A DNA stretch of 64,000 bases from JAAYCI01 sp964370045 (GCA_964370045.1 CAYJGZ010000001.1:62001-126000), one strand, 5' to 3'; counted from the stretch's first letter, positions 33,340 to 42,123 are shown. Notes: generated by a model from the letters alone, not told the origin. Numbers and translations: made by a program.

Positions 33340-34803
33340 TTAGTCGTTGCCTGTTGAGAGCGCCTCGTCCGCAAGCTTTTGCTCAAACTTGCTTTTCTGC
33401 TGTTGTGCGGGCGGCGCAACGGGGTAGTTGCCGCTGAAGCACCCGTCGCAAAAGCCCAAGGGACATTCCGGCGCAAGCGTGTTCAGCGTTTCAATGGAGA
33501 GATAGCCCAGCGTATCAGCGCCTATAATCTGCCGAATTTCCTCGATGCTGTGATTATAAGCGATGAGGTTTTCGCTGGAGTCTATGTCTGTGCCGAAGTA
33601 GCAGGGGTAAAGAAACGGCGGACATGAAAGGCGCATGTGCACCTCTTTTGCGCCTGCTTCACGCAGTAGCTTTATAATTTTTAGGCTGGTGGTGCCACGC
33701 ACTATGGAGTCGTCCACCATGACAACACGCTTGCCCGCAACGGTGGAGGCAATGGGGTTAAGCTTAATGCGCACGCTGTTTTCACGCTGGCTTTGTGTGG
33801 GCGCAATAAACGTGCGGCCGATGTATTTGTTCTTCAAAAAGCCTATGCCGTAGGGTATGCCGCTCTTTTGGGAAAAGCCTATGGCGGCATCTATGCCAGA
33901 GTCCGGCACGCCGATGACAACATCCGCATCCACCGGGTGCTCCATGGCAAGGTGCTCGCCTGCACGTATGCGTGCCTTGTGCACCGAAGCGCCCTCTATC
34001 ACAGAGTCGGGTCGGGCGAAATAAACGTATTCAAACACACACATGGAGGACTTTGCGCCGCAGTGGGTGCGTATGCTCTGCACACCATCTTTTGTGACGC
34101 ACACAATTTCGCCCGGCTCTATATCCCGAACAAACGTTGCGCCCACCGCATTCAGCGCACACGACTCGCTGGCGAACACGATGCTTTCCCCTATTTTGCC
34201 CATGCACAGCGGACGAAATCCGTTGGGGTCACGTGCGGCGATGAGCTTGCGAGGGCTCATCACCAAAAGGGAATATGCGCCCTTTAGCTTGTGCATCGCC
34301 TTTTCCACAGCACACTCTATGCTCTTTTCGCTAAGGCGTGCCGCTGTGATGGTGTAGGCGATGACCTCCGTGTCCGAGCTTGTGTGGAACATACAGCCCT
34401 GCATTTCCTTTTCCATGCGCAGCTCGGTCGCATTGGTGAGGTTGCCGTTGTGCGAGATGGCCATTGTGCCCTTCACATGGGTGGAGATTAGCGGCTGGGC
34501 GTTTGAGCGGCGTCGTGCGCCGGTGGTGGCGTAGCGCACATGCCCCAGCGCAAGCTGTCCCTGCCCCAGCGCACTTAGCGTGTCTTCGTTGAATACCTCG
34601 TTTACAAGCCCCAAATCGCGGTGGGCGGTGGCAACACCACGGTCGTTCACCACAATGCCACAGCTCTCCTGCCCACGGTGCTGTAGGGCGTAAAGGCCGT
34701 AGTAGCACAGCGTCGCCACGTTTTCCACATCGCCCCTGTCGTACACGCCAAATACGCCGCACTCCTCGTGCGGCTTATCCAGCGGCAAACAATTCAAACT
34801 CAT
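33340..34803 (-). CDS. purF: Amidophosphoribosyltransferase
   Basis: Commits PRPP to purine synthesis by transferring the amide of glutamine. The 487-residue protein has a short propeptide and catalytic cysteine C15 (HEECGVFGVY), the glutaminase motifs HRGQESCGI and SHNGNLTN, and the PRPP loop VVMVDDSIVRGTT. Cysteines in SSMCVFEY, PCYFGTD and FCDGC are placed like the 4Fe-4S ligands of the Bacillus enzyme, so this is probably the oxygen-sensitive, iron-sulfur form. The stop abuts a family 1 element. Confidence 0.96.
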   Translation of the reverse strand: MSLNCLPLDKPHEECGVFGVYDRGDVENVATLCYYGLYALQHRGQESCGIVVNDRGVATAHRDLGLVNEVFNEDTLSALGQGQLALGHVRYATTGARRRSNAQPLISTHVKGTMAISHNGNLTNATELRMEKEMQGCMFHTSSDTEVIAYTITAARLSEKSIECAVEKAMHKLKGAYSLLVMSPRKLIAARDPNGFRPLCMGKIGESIVFASESCALNAVGATFVRDIEPGEIVCVTKDGVQSIRTHCGAKSSMCVFEYVYFARPDSVIEGASVHKARIRAGEHLAMEHPVDADVVIGVPDSGIDAAIGFSQKSGIPYGIGFLKNKYIGRTFIAPTQSQRENSVRIKLNPIASTVAGKRVVMVDDSIVRGTTSLKIIKLLREAGAKEVHMRLSCPPFLYPCYFGTDIDSSENLIAYNHSIEEIRQIIGADTLGYLSIETLNTLAPECPLGFCDGCFSGNYPVAPPAQQQKSKFEQKLADEALSTGND

Positions 34804-34805
34804 GC

Positions 34806-35516
34806 CTATTCCCCCAAAAGACGCTTCAGTACCTCTTGATACGCATCCTCAACGCCGCCCATGTCTCTGCGGAAACGGTCCTTGTCCAGCTTTTCGCCCG
34901 TCTTTGTGTCCCAAAAACGGCAGGTGTCGGGGGAGATTTCGTCCGAAAGCACAATGTCGCCGTTTGGCAGGCGGCCAAACTCGAGCTTAAAGTCGATAAG
35001 CTCGATGCCTGCGTCTTTAAGATAAGCGGTCAAAATGTCGTTTACCTTAAAGGACATCTCCGCCAAAATATCCAGCTCTTTTTGGCTGGCCCAGCCCATG
35101 GCGAGAATGTGGTAGTCGTTCACCATGGGGTCGTGCAGGGCATCGTCCTTGTAGCAAAACTCCAGCACCGTCTTGCCCATGCGCATTCCCTCCTCAAGGC
35201 CGAGGCGCTTTGCAAGGCTACCCGCCGCAATGTTGCGCACGATAACCTCCAGCGGCACAATCTCCACCTTTTTTACCACCGTCTCACGCTCGCTTAGCTC
35301 TTTCACGTAGTGGGTGGGCACGCCCTTTTGCTCCAGCAGCTGCATAAGGTGGTTTGTCACCCTATTGTTTATAGCGCCCTTGCCTACAATAGTGCCCTTT
35401 TTTGCGCCGTCGCCTGCTGTGGCATCGTCCTTATAGGATACAATCACAAGGCTGTCGTCCTCCGTGAGGTATACTTTTTTTGCCTTGCCTTCGTACATTT
35501 GCTCTTTTTTCTGCAT
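34806..35516 (-). CDS. purC: SAICAR synthetase
   Basis: Joins aspartate to CAIR using ATP. The 236-residue protein has MYEGKAKKVYLTEDDS, FKDDATA-like SYKDDATAGDG, EVIVRNIAAGSL, and the aspartate-site SPDTCRFWDTKTGEK. ATG 35516 is chosen because similarity starts just after it and because the Shine-Dalgarno GGAG, seven bases upstream, is the last part of the SD-donor repeat. The repeat stays open in frame up to a TTG at 35552, giving 12 possible extra residues that I consider untranslated. It precedes purF by two bases. Confidence 0.95.
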   Translation of the reverse strand: MQKKEQMYEGKAKKVYLTEDDSLVIVSYKDDATAGDGAKKGTIVGKGAINNRVTNHLMQLLEQKGVPTHYVKELSERETVVKKVEIVPLEVIVRNIAAGSLAKRLGLEEGMRMGKTVLEFCYKDDALHDPMVNDYHILAMGWASQKELDILAEMSFKVNDILTAYLKDAGIELIDFKLEFGRLPNGDIVLSDEISPDTCRFWDTKTGEKLDKDRFRRDMGGVEDAYQEVLKRLLGE

Positions 35517-35652
35517 AATAATGCTCCATTCCGCCGCTTCGCATCGGCACAAAATTTAATGAAATATGCGGCTCTTATCATGCGAAGCACAAGGAATGAT
35601 AAGAGCATTATTGATTTTAGATGGGAAATAGTTTGAAACTTGTTTCAAACTA
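35517..35652 (-). repeat. Dispersed SD-donor repeat, copy 2 (before purC)
   Basis: On the minus strand this matches copy 1 almost throughout: palindrome (35629-35652), local hairpin GCTCTTATCAT/ATGATAAGAGC, and the 3' end GGAATGGAGCATTATT leading into ATG. One arm base differs (TGCTTCGCAT for CGCTTCGCAT), turning a C-G into a U-G pair, so the long-range pairing is kept. Confidence 0.85.
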
Positions 35653-35653
35653 A

Positions 35654-35689
35654 GCTCCATTCCGCCGCTTCGCATCGGCACAAAATTTA
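35654..35689 (-). repeat. Truncated SD-donor repeat at the purE stop
   Basis: A 36-bp partial copy holding only the 3' part of the repeat (TAAATTTTGTGCCG through GGAATGGAGC on the minus strand). Its first three bases are the purE stop codon TAA. It lies directly against full copy 2, giving a partial head-to-tail duplication in the purE-purC gap. Confidence 0.8.
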
Positions 35690-36181
35690 GTAAATTTCCT
35701 TTTGAAGCTGTGCGTCCTTTGCCATTATGGTGCTTTCCATCTTTTGCTTGCGCTCTTGTAGTTTTTCAGCGAGCACCTCATCGCTCAGCGCAAGTATCTG
35801 CGCCGCCAAAAGCGCCGCATTTGCGCCGCCGTTCAGCGCTACTGTTGCCACGGGAACGCCCGAGGGCATTTGCACCGTTGCCAAAAGCGCATCCAGCCCG
35901 TCCATAGCGCCGCCCTTGCAGGGAATGCCGATGACGGGTAGTGTGGTGTGCGCCGCCAAAACACCCGCAAGGTGCGCTGCCATGCCTGCCGCCGCTATTA
36001 TCACGCCAAAGCCTGCACTGCGAGCGTTTTTAGAAAACTCCGCCGCCGCATCGGGAGTGCGGTGTGCGCTCATTACGTGCGCCTCGTACGAAATACCCAA
36101 ATCCTTTAGTTCGTTCACAGCCTTTTGTACGATGGGCAAGTCGCTGTCACTACCCATTAAAATTGCTACTTTCAAAGCCAT
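35687..36181 (-). CDS. purE: N5-CAIR mutase / AIR carboxylase PurE
   Basis: Forms CAIR. The 164-residue protein has the active-site GSDSDLP, the SAHRTPD loop and GMAAHLAGVLAAHTTLPVIGIP (key residues AAHLxG, LPVIGIP). These are class I features, normally requiring PurK to make N5-CAIR, yet no purK is present in the operon. It is the first gene of the pur operon, with GGAGGT eight bases before the ATG. Its stop codon coincides with the edge of a truncated repeat. Confidence 0.95.
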   Translation of the reverse strand: MALKVAILMGSDSDLPIVQKAVNELKDLGISYEAHVMSAHRTPDAAAEFSKNARSAGFGVIIAAAGMAAHLAGVLAAHTTLPVIGIPCKGGAMDGLDALLATVQMPSGVPVATVALNGGANAALLAAQILALSDEVLAEKLQERKQKMESTIMAKDAQLQKEIY

Positions 36182-36182
36182 A

Positions 36183-36376
36183 TTCGTTTTACCTCCGTGA
36201 TACAGTTAATGATGTGGTAATATGCCAAAACACCTCTTAAAGTGGCGAAAAAATACGCCGCAAAACACACGATGAATTGAGGGTTTACGGCAAGAATAAA
36301 GGAGCAGAAACCGCTAAAGTGCACAGGAGCGAAAATTCCCATGCGTGATAGCACATAAAGTTTTTCTCACACTTTT
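36183..36376 (-). other. 5' leader of the pur operon
   Basis: About 190 bases between the predicted promoter and purE. I see neither a purine or ZTP riboswitch core nor a PurR box. A short GGCG...CGCC hairpin near 36245 is the only notable fold. Confidence 0.4.
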
Positions 36377-36405
36377 ATAGTACCCTTTTGGGCGGTGAAA
36401 AGCAA
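36377..36405 (-). promoter_or_regulatory. Candidate promoter of the pur operon
   Basis: Read on the minus strand: TTGCTT (36405-36400), a 17-base spacer and TACTAT (36382-36377). Both boxes are moderate matches, but the spacing and position fit the start of the ten-gene operon. Confidence 0.5.
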
Positions 36406-36588
36406 GGGGAACACCCCTGTTTTCCGCTTTGTCCACACCTGTTAAATAAAACGTGGAATATTTTATCATTTTTCACAGTTTGGAAGGGGAGTTTTGGGGC
36501 AAGAGTAATACTTTTGTGCAGCAGATGAAGCGATAAAATGGCTTGTGGAGGATGATGTGAAAAAAATGTGGATGACAGGGCAGTTTGC

Positions 36589-36617
36589 TTGACAATCGGG
36601 CATGTGTACATTATACT
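36589..36617 (+). promoter_or_regulatory. Sigma-A promoter of aroF
   Basis: TTGACA (36589-36594), 17 bases, TATACT (36612-36617), about 60 bases before the aroF start. Confidence 0.85.
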
Positions 36618-36674
36618 TCACTGTGGAAAATGCCGACTGCATATTTGGTGCGTGGACGAAAGGATACCTATAAT

Positions 36675-37685
36675 ATGATTATCATTTTTAAGCCGACAGC
36701 CACACAAAACGAGCGTGAAATGCTGTGCAATAGCTTTGTTGCGCAGGGGCTGGCTATTCACGCTTCGGAGGGTGAGCACACAAACTTGATAGGCCTTGTG
36801 GGCGACACCTCGGGTGTGGACATAGACCTTATCCGTGCGAACACCGCCGTTGCGGATGTGAAGCGGGTGAGCGAGCCGTACAAAAAGGCGAACCGCAAGT
36901 TCCACCCAAACGACACGGTGGTGGAAGTGGCGGGCGTGAAGATAGGCGGCGCAAACTTCGCCGTGATGGCAGGGCCGTGCAGTGTGGAGAGCGAAGAGCA
37001 GATATTGGAAGTGGCCAGGAGAGTGAAAGCTGCCGGAGCACACTTTTTGAGGGGCGGCGCATTCAAGCCGAGAACATCGCCTTATGCTTTTCAGGGCCTT
37101 CGTGCGGAGGGCTTGCAGCTTTTGCGCCACGCAAGAGATGTGGTGGGCATTCCGTTCATCAGCGAGGTGATGGACGCCTCCCACATAGAGCTGTTTTTGA
37201 ATGCGGATGTGGACATACTGCAGGTGGGCGCACGCAACATGCAGAACTTTGAGCTTTTGCGGGAGCTGGGCAAGACAAGGAAGCCGATACTTCTAAAAAG
37301 AGGGCTTTCCAGCACGCTGGAGGAGCTTTTGATGAGCGCAGAGTACATTATGGCAGGGGGCAACAACGAGGTGATACTGTGCGAGCGAGGCATTCGCACG
37401 TTTGAGACCTCCATGCGCAACACGCTGGATATTTCCGCCATACCCATGCTGAAAAGGCACAGCCACCTGCCCGTAATTGTGGACCCCAGCCACGCAGGAG
37501 GCATGAGCTACCTTGTGCCGCCGCTGGCGCTTTCCGCTGTGGCGGCGGGTGCAAGCGGGCTGATGATAGAGGTGCACAACGACCCACCAAATGCGCTTAG
37601 TGATGGCGCACAGAGCCTTACGCCGGATGAGTTTGACACGCTGATGGGAAAAGTTCAGGGAATGCGCAGGATGTTTGAGCAGTAG
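36675..37685 (+). CDS. aroF: DAHP synthase, type I beta with N-terminal regulatory domain
   Basis: Condenses PEP and erythrose-4-phosphate, the first step to aromatic amino acids. The 336-residue protein has a ferredoxin-like N-domain (about 1-70), which in Thermotoga-type enzymes binds Tyr/Phe, then a TIM barrel with AGPCSVESEEQ, LRGGAFKPRTSPYAFQG, GARNMQNFELL, LLKRG and DPSHAGG. ATG 36675 is preferred because MIIIFKP is the family N-terminus and AAAGGA lies ten bases upstream; a longer frame from 36585 overlaps the promoter. It diverges from the pur operon. Confidence 0.95.
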   Translation: MIIIFKPTATQNEREMLCNSFVAQGLAIHASEGEHTNLIGLVGDTSGVDIDLIRANTAVADVKRVSEPYKKANRKFHPNDTVVEVAGVKIGGANFAVMAGPCSVESEEQILEVARRVKAAGAHFLRGGAFKPRTSPYAFQGLRAEGLQLLRHARDVVGIPFISEVMDASHIELFLNADVDILQVGARNMQNFELLRELGKTRKPILLKRGLSSTLEELLMSAEYIMAGGNNEVILCERGIRTFETSMRNTLDISAIPMLKRHSHLPVIVDPSHAGGMSYLVPPLALSAVAAGASGLMIEVHNDPPNALSDGAQSLTPDEFDTLMGKVQGMRRMFEQ

Positions 37686-37816
37686 ATTTTAGGCTTTTTG
37701 GTGAATAGGGGAGCGCTACAAATATACACAAAGTATATTTGGGTGCGAAAAATACCCGAATTGTGCGCTAAAAGACAAGCATTTGTGCACATTTTGAGAA
37801 AAAATACTTTTGCCGC

Positions 37817-37845
37817 TGTACTGCCGTGCAATTCTGGTGTATAAT
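37817..37845 (+). promoter_or_regulatory. Possible promoter of the parvulin gene
   Basis: A perfect TATAAT at 37840-37845 lies about 90 bases before the gene; the -35 region is poor. Confidence 0.4.
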
Positions 37846-37935
37846 GATGTTCTGTCAAATGGCACGCACAGGATTTGCATAAAAGGATTATAACTATCGG
37901 GGCAAAACATCGTTGTGCCCTTTAGGAGGAAAAGC

Positions 37936-39237
37936 ATGTCAAGAATCAGAAGGTATATTTTGCTGGCTATCAGCATAGTGCTGATGGTGGGTATCGCAAC
38001 AGGGGTGGCGTTTTACACCGCAAGCTACGACCCCAACAACCCCGACCCCGGCGTGTACAACGGCGGCGAGCAGCTGCTTAGCATGGACGACACCGTCATG
38101 ACAATAGGCGAGTATGATGTTTCGCTGGCGGAGTATCGCTACTATTACTACGGTACTATCGACTACACCGAGCAGCAGGCGGCGGCAAACGGCTCCGCTG
38201 CGCCCGACTGGGAGAATGACCCCGACGGGGAGCTTGCGTATCAGCTGCAAAGCGTGGTGGAACAGGACCTTTTGAACCTGTATACCTGGCTTGCCATTGC
38301 GGACGAGCGTGGCATTGAGCTAAATGAGGAAGAGCTAACAGAGATAGAGGATACCATCACACAGTACAAAGAAGACATGGGTGTGGATGGATTTTTAGCG
38401 CAGGTAAATGATATTTTCATAGAGGATGAAGAGGCTTTCAGACAGCTTGTGCAAAAGCAAAACCGTGCCCAAAAGGCTCAAGAAGAGGTGTACACAGAGC
38501 TTGAAGAGCAAGAGGGCGAGGCCATAGGCGATGAGGCACAGGCGGAGTACGTAGCGGAAAACATCACCGCAAAGCACATACTGTTTATGCTACAAACCGA
38601 TGAGGACTATGCCGCTGCACAGGCCGCCGCCCAAGCGGCGGAGGATGCCTCCGCTGTTAGCTCGGATGCCTCTGTACCTACGTCTGAAGCAGTGCCGGAT
38701 ACATCCGAGGTAGCACCTGATTCTTCGGCTGTAACCTCGGATGCCTCAAGCGTGCCCACTGCAGAGCAAATAGACCCAGAGCTTGCGGCACGGCTGCCAC
38801 AGGAGCAGACACTCGCACGTGCGCAGGCGCTGTACGAGCAGATTATTGCAAGCGAGGACCCCATTGCCACCTTTGACGAGCTGATGCCGATTTACACAGA
38901 GGACGGCGGCCTTGAGAGCAACCCCAACGGATACACATTTGTGCCGGATGAGACAAGCGGCCTTGTGGAGATTTTCTACACAACGGCGGGTGCGCTTGAG
39001 GAGGGCGAGATAGCGGCCCCTGTCCTGCACGACGGTGCAGACATGGGCGGGTACAGCGGCTACCACATCATCATGCGCACACCGCTGGACGAAAGCGCAA
39101 TAGAGGCTGTGCGTGAGCAGGCGATAAGCATGGCGATAAGCGAGATGCTCACAGCGGTATATGACGAGGAGCTGGCAAGCATTCCCGTGGAGTACAGCGA
39201 GTATTATGAGGACATCAGCCCAAGCTCGCTTGTGTAG
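37936..39237 (+). CDS. Membrane-anchored parvulin-type foldase (PrsA/SurA-like)
   Basis: Peptidyl-prolyl isomerase expected outside the membrane, helping exported proteins fold. The 433-residue protein has an N-terminal membrane helix (about 8-28) without a lipobox cysteine, a SurA/PrsA-like helical region, and a parvulin domain. That domain is split: its first strand (AEYVAENITAKHILFML, about 203-219) is separated from the rest (ALYEQIIASEDPIATFDELMPIYTEDGG to GYHIIMRT) by about 65 Ala/Ser/Val-rich residues with an SSDAS/VPTSE composition. AGGAGGA precedes ATG 37936. A single gene, closed by a family 1 element and a terminator. Confidence 0.85.
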   Translation: MSRIRRYILLAISIVLMVGIATGVAFYTASYDPNNPDPGVYNGGEQLLSMDDTVMTIGEYDVSLAEYRYYYYGTIDYTEQQAAANGSAAPDWENDPDGELAYQLQSVVEQDLLNLYTWLAIADERGIELNEEELTEIEDTITQYKEDMGVDGFLAQVNDIFIEDEEAFRQLVQKQNRAQKAQEEVYTELEEQEGEAIGDEAQAEYVAENITAKHILFMLQTDEDYAAAQAAAQAAEDASAVSSDASVPTSEAVPDTSEVAPDSSAVTSDASSVPTAEQIDPELAARLPQEQTLARAQALYEQIIASEDPIATFDELMPIYTEDGGLESNPNGYTFVPDETSGLVEIFYTTAGALEEGEIAAPVLHDGADMGGYSGYHIIMRTPLDESAIEAVREQAISMAISEMLTAVYDEELASIPVEYSEYYEDISPSSLV

Positions 39238-39256
39238 GTGTAGCCTTGAATTTAAG

Positions 39257-39357
39257 GGGTGCGGACAAAAGCACCGGTTTGGTTTTTTCGGTATATCTTC
39301 CCCCGCCTTTGGCGGGGGAAGATATACCATTTTCTTTTTGTACTTAACGTAGAGCAT
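39257..39357. repeat. Family 1 palindromic element (after parvulin gene)
   Basis: An 18-bp perfect stem (39290-39307 with 39311-39328; arm GGTATATCTTCCCCCGCC) around TTT. The loop differs from the usual GCA, but the arms still match, so the stem is maintained. Ends GGGTGCGGACAAAAG and ACTTAACGTAGAGCA. Confidence 0.85.
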
Positions 39358-39411
39358 TTAATCGCTAAATCAATGCGACAGGCCACTCATTATTTAAGTG
39401 GATTTAAGCGA

Positions 39412-39441
39412 GAACCGACGGCGTTTGCCGTCGGTTCTTTT
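39412..39441 (+). terminator. Intrinsic terminator after the parvulin gene
   Basis: GAACCGACGGC (39412-39422), loop GTTT, GCCGTCGGTTC (39427-39437), then TTTT: a strong 11-bp stem. Confidence 0.88.
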
Positions 39442-39681
39442 GTGTTTGTGACATTATGAAAAATGAATGTGGTGTGCCAAGAATAATTCAGGAGCACAAT
39501 AATTTTATAAGCAAAACACCCATGCCCTCTTGCGGTTAGGCACATAAAATACTATACTTAATGTATGGTATTATGTGGGTTTGGCAAAACATGCTGAAGA
39601 CCGCTTTACTTGTTGTTTGGTTGAACACAATAATTATACGGTGTTTCCGTAAGCATATGCCGCAAAGGAGAAATGCCCGCC

Positions 39682-40443
39682 ATGGTCTTGACGATTGATG
39701 TGGGAAACAGCAACATCGTGTTTGGGGGATACAAAGAAGGGCGCATATGTTTTTTGTCGAGGGTATCCACCGGCAGAAGCATGGAGGCGGACGAGCTGGC
39801 GGTGCAGTTTAGTGCGCTGTTGCGTCTGCATAACCTGCAAGGTACGGCGATAAGCGGCGTGGCAATAGCAAGCGTAGTGCCCTCGCTGACGCCGAATTTG
39901 GTGCGTGCGCTCGCCTATTTTACGGACGCAGTGCCGCACATATTGACCCTTGAAGATGCGGCGGGCCTTCGGGTAAATATAGATAACCCCAAAGAGCTTG
40001 GCATGGATATTTTGGCAAGCGCTATTGCGGTGCAAAGCACACGTTCCTTGCCTGCGGTGATAATAGATATGGGCACAGCCACAAAGCTAACGGCGATAAA
40101 CGCAGAGGGAAACCTTGAGGGCGTTGCCATTGCACCGGGGCTGTATGTATCGCTGCAGGCACTGGTGAATAATGCCGCAATGCTTGGGAATATTCCGCTG
40201 GAAGCGCCCAAAAACGCAGTGGGGCGCAACACAGCCGAGAGCATGAAAAGCGGTGTGGTGCTGGGAAGTGCCGGTATGCTGGACGGTATGATTGACCGCT
40301 TTGAGCGGGAGATAGGGCCGCTGGCCACGGTGGTGGCAACAGGCGGTGCGGCGCAGGTGGTTGTGCCGCATTGCAGGCGAGATATAGAGATATGCGAGAC
40401 GCTTCTTTTGGATGGGCTTTTCCATGTGCTGAGTCGTCCTTAA
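39682..40443 (+). CDS. coaX: Type III pantothenate kinase
   Basis: First step of CoA synthesis. The 253-residue ASKHA-fold enzyme has TIDVGNSNIVFGGY (phosphate loop), GMDILASAIA, IIDMGTATKLTAI with the catalytic aspartate, GLYVSLQAL and VVATGGAA. ATG 39682 is preferred: AGGAG lies 11 bases upstream and similarity starts there, while ATG 39673 is only two bases from the Shine-Dalgarno. An imperfect inverted repeat (about 39540-39577) lies upstream but no clear promoter was found. Confidence 0.94.
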   Translation: MVLTIDVGNSNIVFGGYKEGRICFLSRVSTGRSMEADELAVQFSALLRLHNLQGTAISGVAIASVVPSLTPNLVRALAYFTDAVPHILTLEDAAGLRVNIDNPKELGMDILASAIAVQSTRSLPAVIIDMGTATKLTAINAEGNLEGVAIAPGLYVSLQALVNNAAMLGNIPLEAPKNAVGRNTAESMKSGVVLGSAGMLDGMIDRFEREIGPLATVVATGGAAQVVVPHCRRDIEICETLLLDGLFHVLSRP

Positions 40444-40479
40444 GTTCAGCGTTTGGAGTGAACATGTAGCGCCATTTTA

Positions 40480-40575
40480 GAAGTAAAGTTAAACGTGAGA
40501 AGAATGCGGTATAGCCCCACGCTTGCAGTGAGGGGTATGCCAAAAAACCAAACCACCGCTTTTGTTCACACCCAA
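40480..40575. repeat. Family 1 element, degenerate copy
   Basis: In inverted orientation: GTTAAACGTGAGAAGAATGC..., a damaged GGTATAGCCCCACGC / GTGAGGGGTATGCC hairpin, and the end CCACCGCTTTTGTTCACACCC. Decayed arms suggest an old insertion. Confidence 0.65.
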
Positions 40576-40624
40576 CTATTTACAATGATTAACATACTAC
40601 TGCCCCAGGAGGTAACAGCACGGG

Positions 40625-41971
40625 ATGACGAAAAATAGCCGCACAAAAAGAGCCTTGGTGGCGATGCTGGCAGCACTTGTGATGTTTGTGTCTGCCCTGC
40701 CTGTCTTTGCGAGCGATGTACAGACAGAGGAAGTTCTGGACCAACTGAACACACTGCTAAATGCGAATATAGACTACGAGTGGCTGCCCGATATACAGGC
40801 GAATGAGGCCGTGGTGGAGCGCCTTTTGGACGCATACATGGAGTGTAGCGATGCGCAAAAGGAAAGCTTCACACGCCAGCAAAACGAGGACTTGCACGCA
40901 TATTTTACGGCACTGTACACCGTGCAGGACAGGGATGTGGAGGATGTGGATGCGCTGTTTGAAACAGGGCAGGATGCCTCATCTTCGCAGGGTACATCCT
41001 CCTCGGAGGACGAGGAGGACTCACAGCCTGCCGTATCTTCTGAAATTTCATCCTCGCAGGTGTCCGGCACATCGGACGAGAGCGCGCCGTCCTCCGATAC
41101 GTCGGATGTCTCTGCCGTGGCAGCTGTCAGCGAAGAGTCGCAATCGAGCGAAGCGAGACTGCCCGGTTCGGTTGCACAGCCGGCGGCCTCCGAGGACGTC
41201 ACTGTTATACCGCAGGTGGCAAACTCGCCGCAGTCGCCCGAAAGCGGGGGCTGGGCGGCGTTTTTTGGGAATAATAGGATAGGCACAATAGTGTTGTTTA
41301 CGCTTTTGGGGCTTGCGCTGATATTTATTTTGCGCTTTTTGGCTTCGCTACGAAAGGCGGGAAAAGTGCCCCAAAATTTGAAGGATGAGGATGCACGGGC
41401 GCAGGAACTTTTTGGCGAAAATTACGACCCTCAATTTGAGGATGCACGCATGGGAGGGCTAAGCGAGGATATAGCATCTGCGCCTGTAAAGAGCCGAGCG
41501 GCGAAAAACGTACAGGTAAAAAAGAAAAAGAGCAAGCTTGCATCGCTACTGCTGGAGGACGTACAGGAAGATATGCAGCCGCAGGGAGCGCTCGTTGCAC
41601 CGAGTGAGGGTGTACGGCGTGCGGATATGGCAAACGCTCGTGCGGAGGAATCCGCCTCTGCGGTGAGGGATGCCGAAAATGCGCTGTCACAGATTAAGGC
41701 GAAAGGCGCTAAGAATATTCCCCCCACATCACCGAGCGTGCAGGATGCTAAAAGCGAGGGAACGCCGCTGAGCGCAAACGTCCTGAAAACCGTGGCAGAG
41801 GACAGTGACGCAAAGCCTACAAGTAAAATTTCAACGCCGCCGCTTGTAGGACCTGATGCGCCAAACGGCATATCGCTGAGGGGGTTTAGCGCACCCAAGC
41901 GCACCGGTCGCCCCCGAAAAATGCCCTTTAGGCAGGGCTCGCCCGATGACATAGACGGCGTGGACGAGTAG
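40625..41971 (+). CDS. Unknown secreted/membrane protein with Ser-rich stalk
   Basis: I do not recognise a family. The 448-residue chain has a signal peptide (basic start, hydrophobic 10-29, AFAS-like VFAS cleavage region), a small helical extracellular part (about 31-115), a Ser/Glu/Asp-rich stalk (about 117-205), a membrane helix (about 218-241) and a charged cytoplasmic tail with a lysine cluster (VKKKKSKLASLL) and a proline/arginine end. The type I topology with a stalk suggests a surface or division-associated protein, which is only a guess. AGGAGG lies 12 bases before ATG 40625. It follows a decayed family 1 element. Confidence 0.75.
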   Translation: MTKNSRTKRALVAMLAALVMFVSALPVFASDVQTEEVLDQLNTLLNANIDYEWLPDIQANEAVVERLLDAYMECSDAQKESFTRQQNEDLHAYFTALYTVQDRDVEDVDALFETGQDASSSQGTSSSEDEEDSQPAVSSEISSSQVSGTSDESAPSSDTSDVSAVAAVSEESQSSEARLPGSVAQPAASEDVTVIPQVANSPQSPESGGWAAFFGNNRIGTIVLFTLLGLALIFILRFLASLRKAGKVPQNLKDEDARAQELFGENYDPQFEDARMGGLSEDIASAPVKSRAAKNVQVKKKKSKLASLLLEDVQEDMQPQGALVAPSEGVRRADMANARAEESASAVRDAENALSQIKAKGAKNIPPTSPSVQDAKSEGTPLSANVLKTVAEDSDAKPTSKISTPPLVGPDAPNGISLRGFSAPKRTGRPRKMPFRQGSPDDIDGVDE

Positions 41972-42082
41972 CGGCTAAAGGCGTGCGGAGATAGCTATGA
42001 AGGCACTTTGCGGTGTGAAATCCAAAATTGTGAAGCCTGAGTGTAACTGCATTTTAAGCTAAGCCAAACATATGTAAAACAC

Positions 42083-42123
42083 AAAAAAGGAACACCGCAC
42101 ATGGTATGCGGCGTTCCTTTTTT
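42083..42123. terminator. Bidirectional terminator
   Basis: AAAAAAGGAAC (42083-42093) pairs with GTTCCTTTTTT (42113-42123), with CCGCA/TGCGG inside. Serves the convergent 40625 gene and gtrA. Confidence 0.88.

Noticed and set aside
36183..36376. Possible purine, ZTP or PRPP riboswitch in the pur leader
   Set aside because: No conserved aptamer core was recognisable, and no terminator with a T tract precedes purE.
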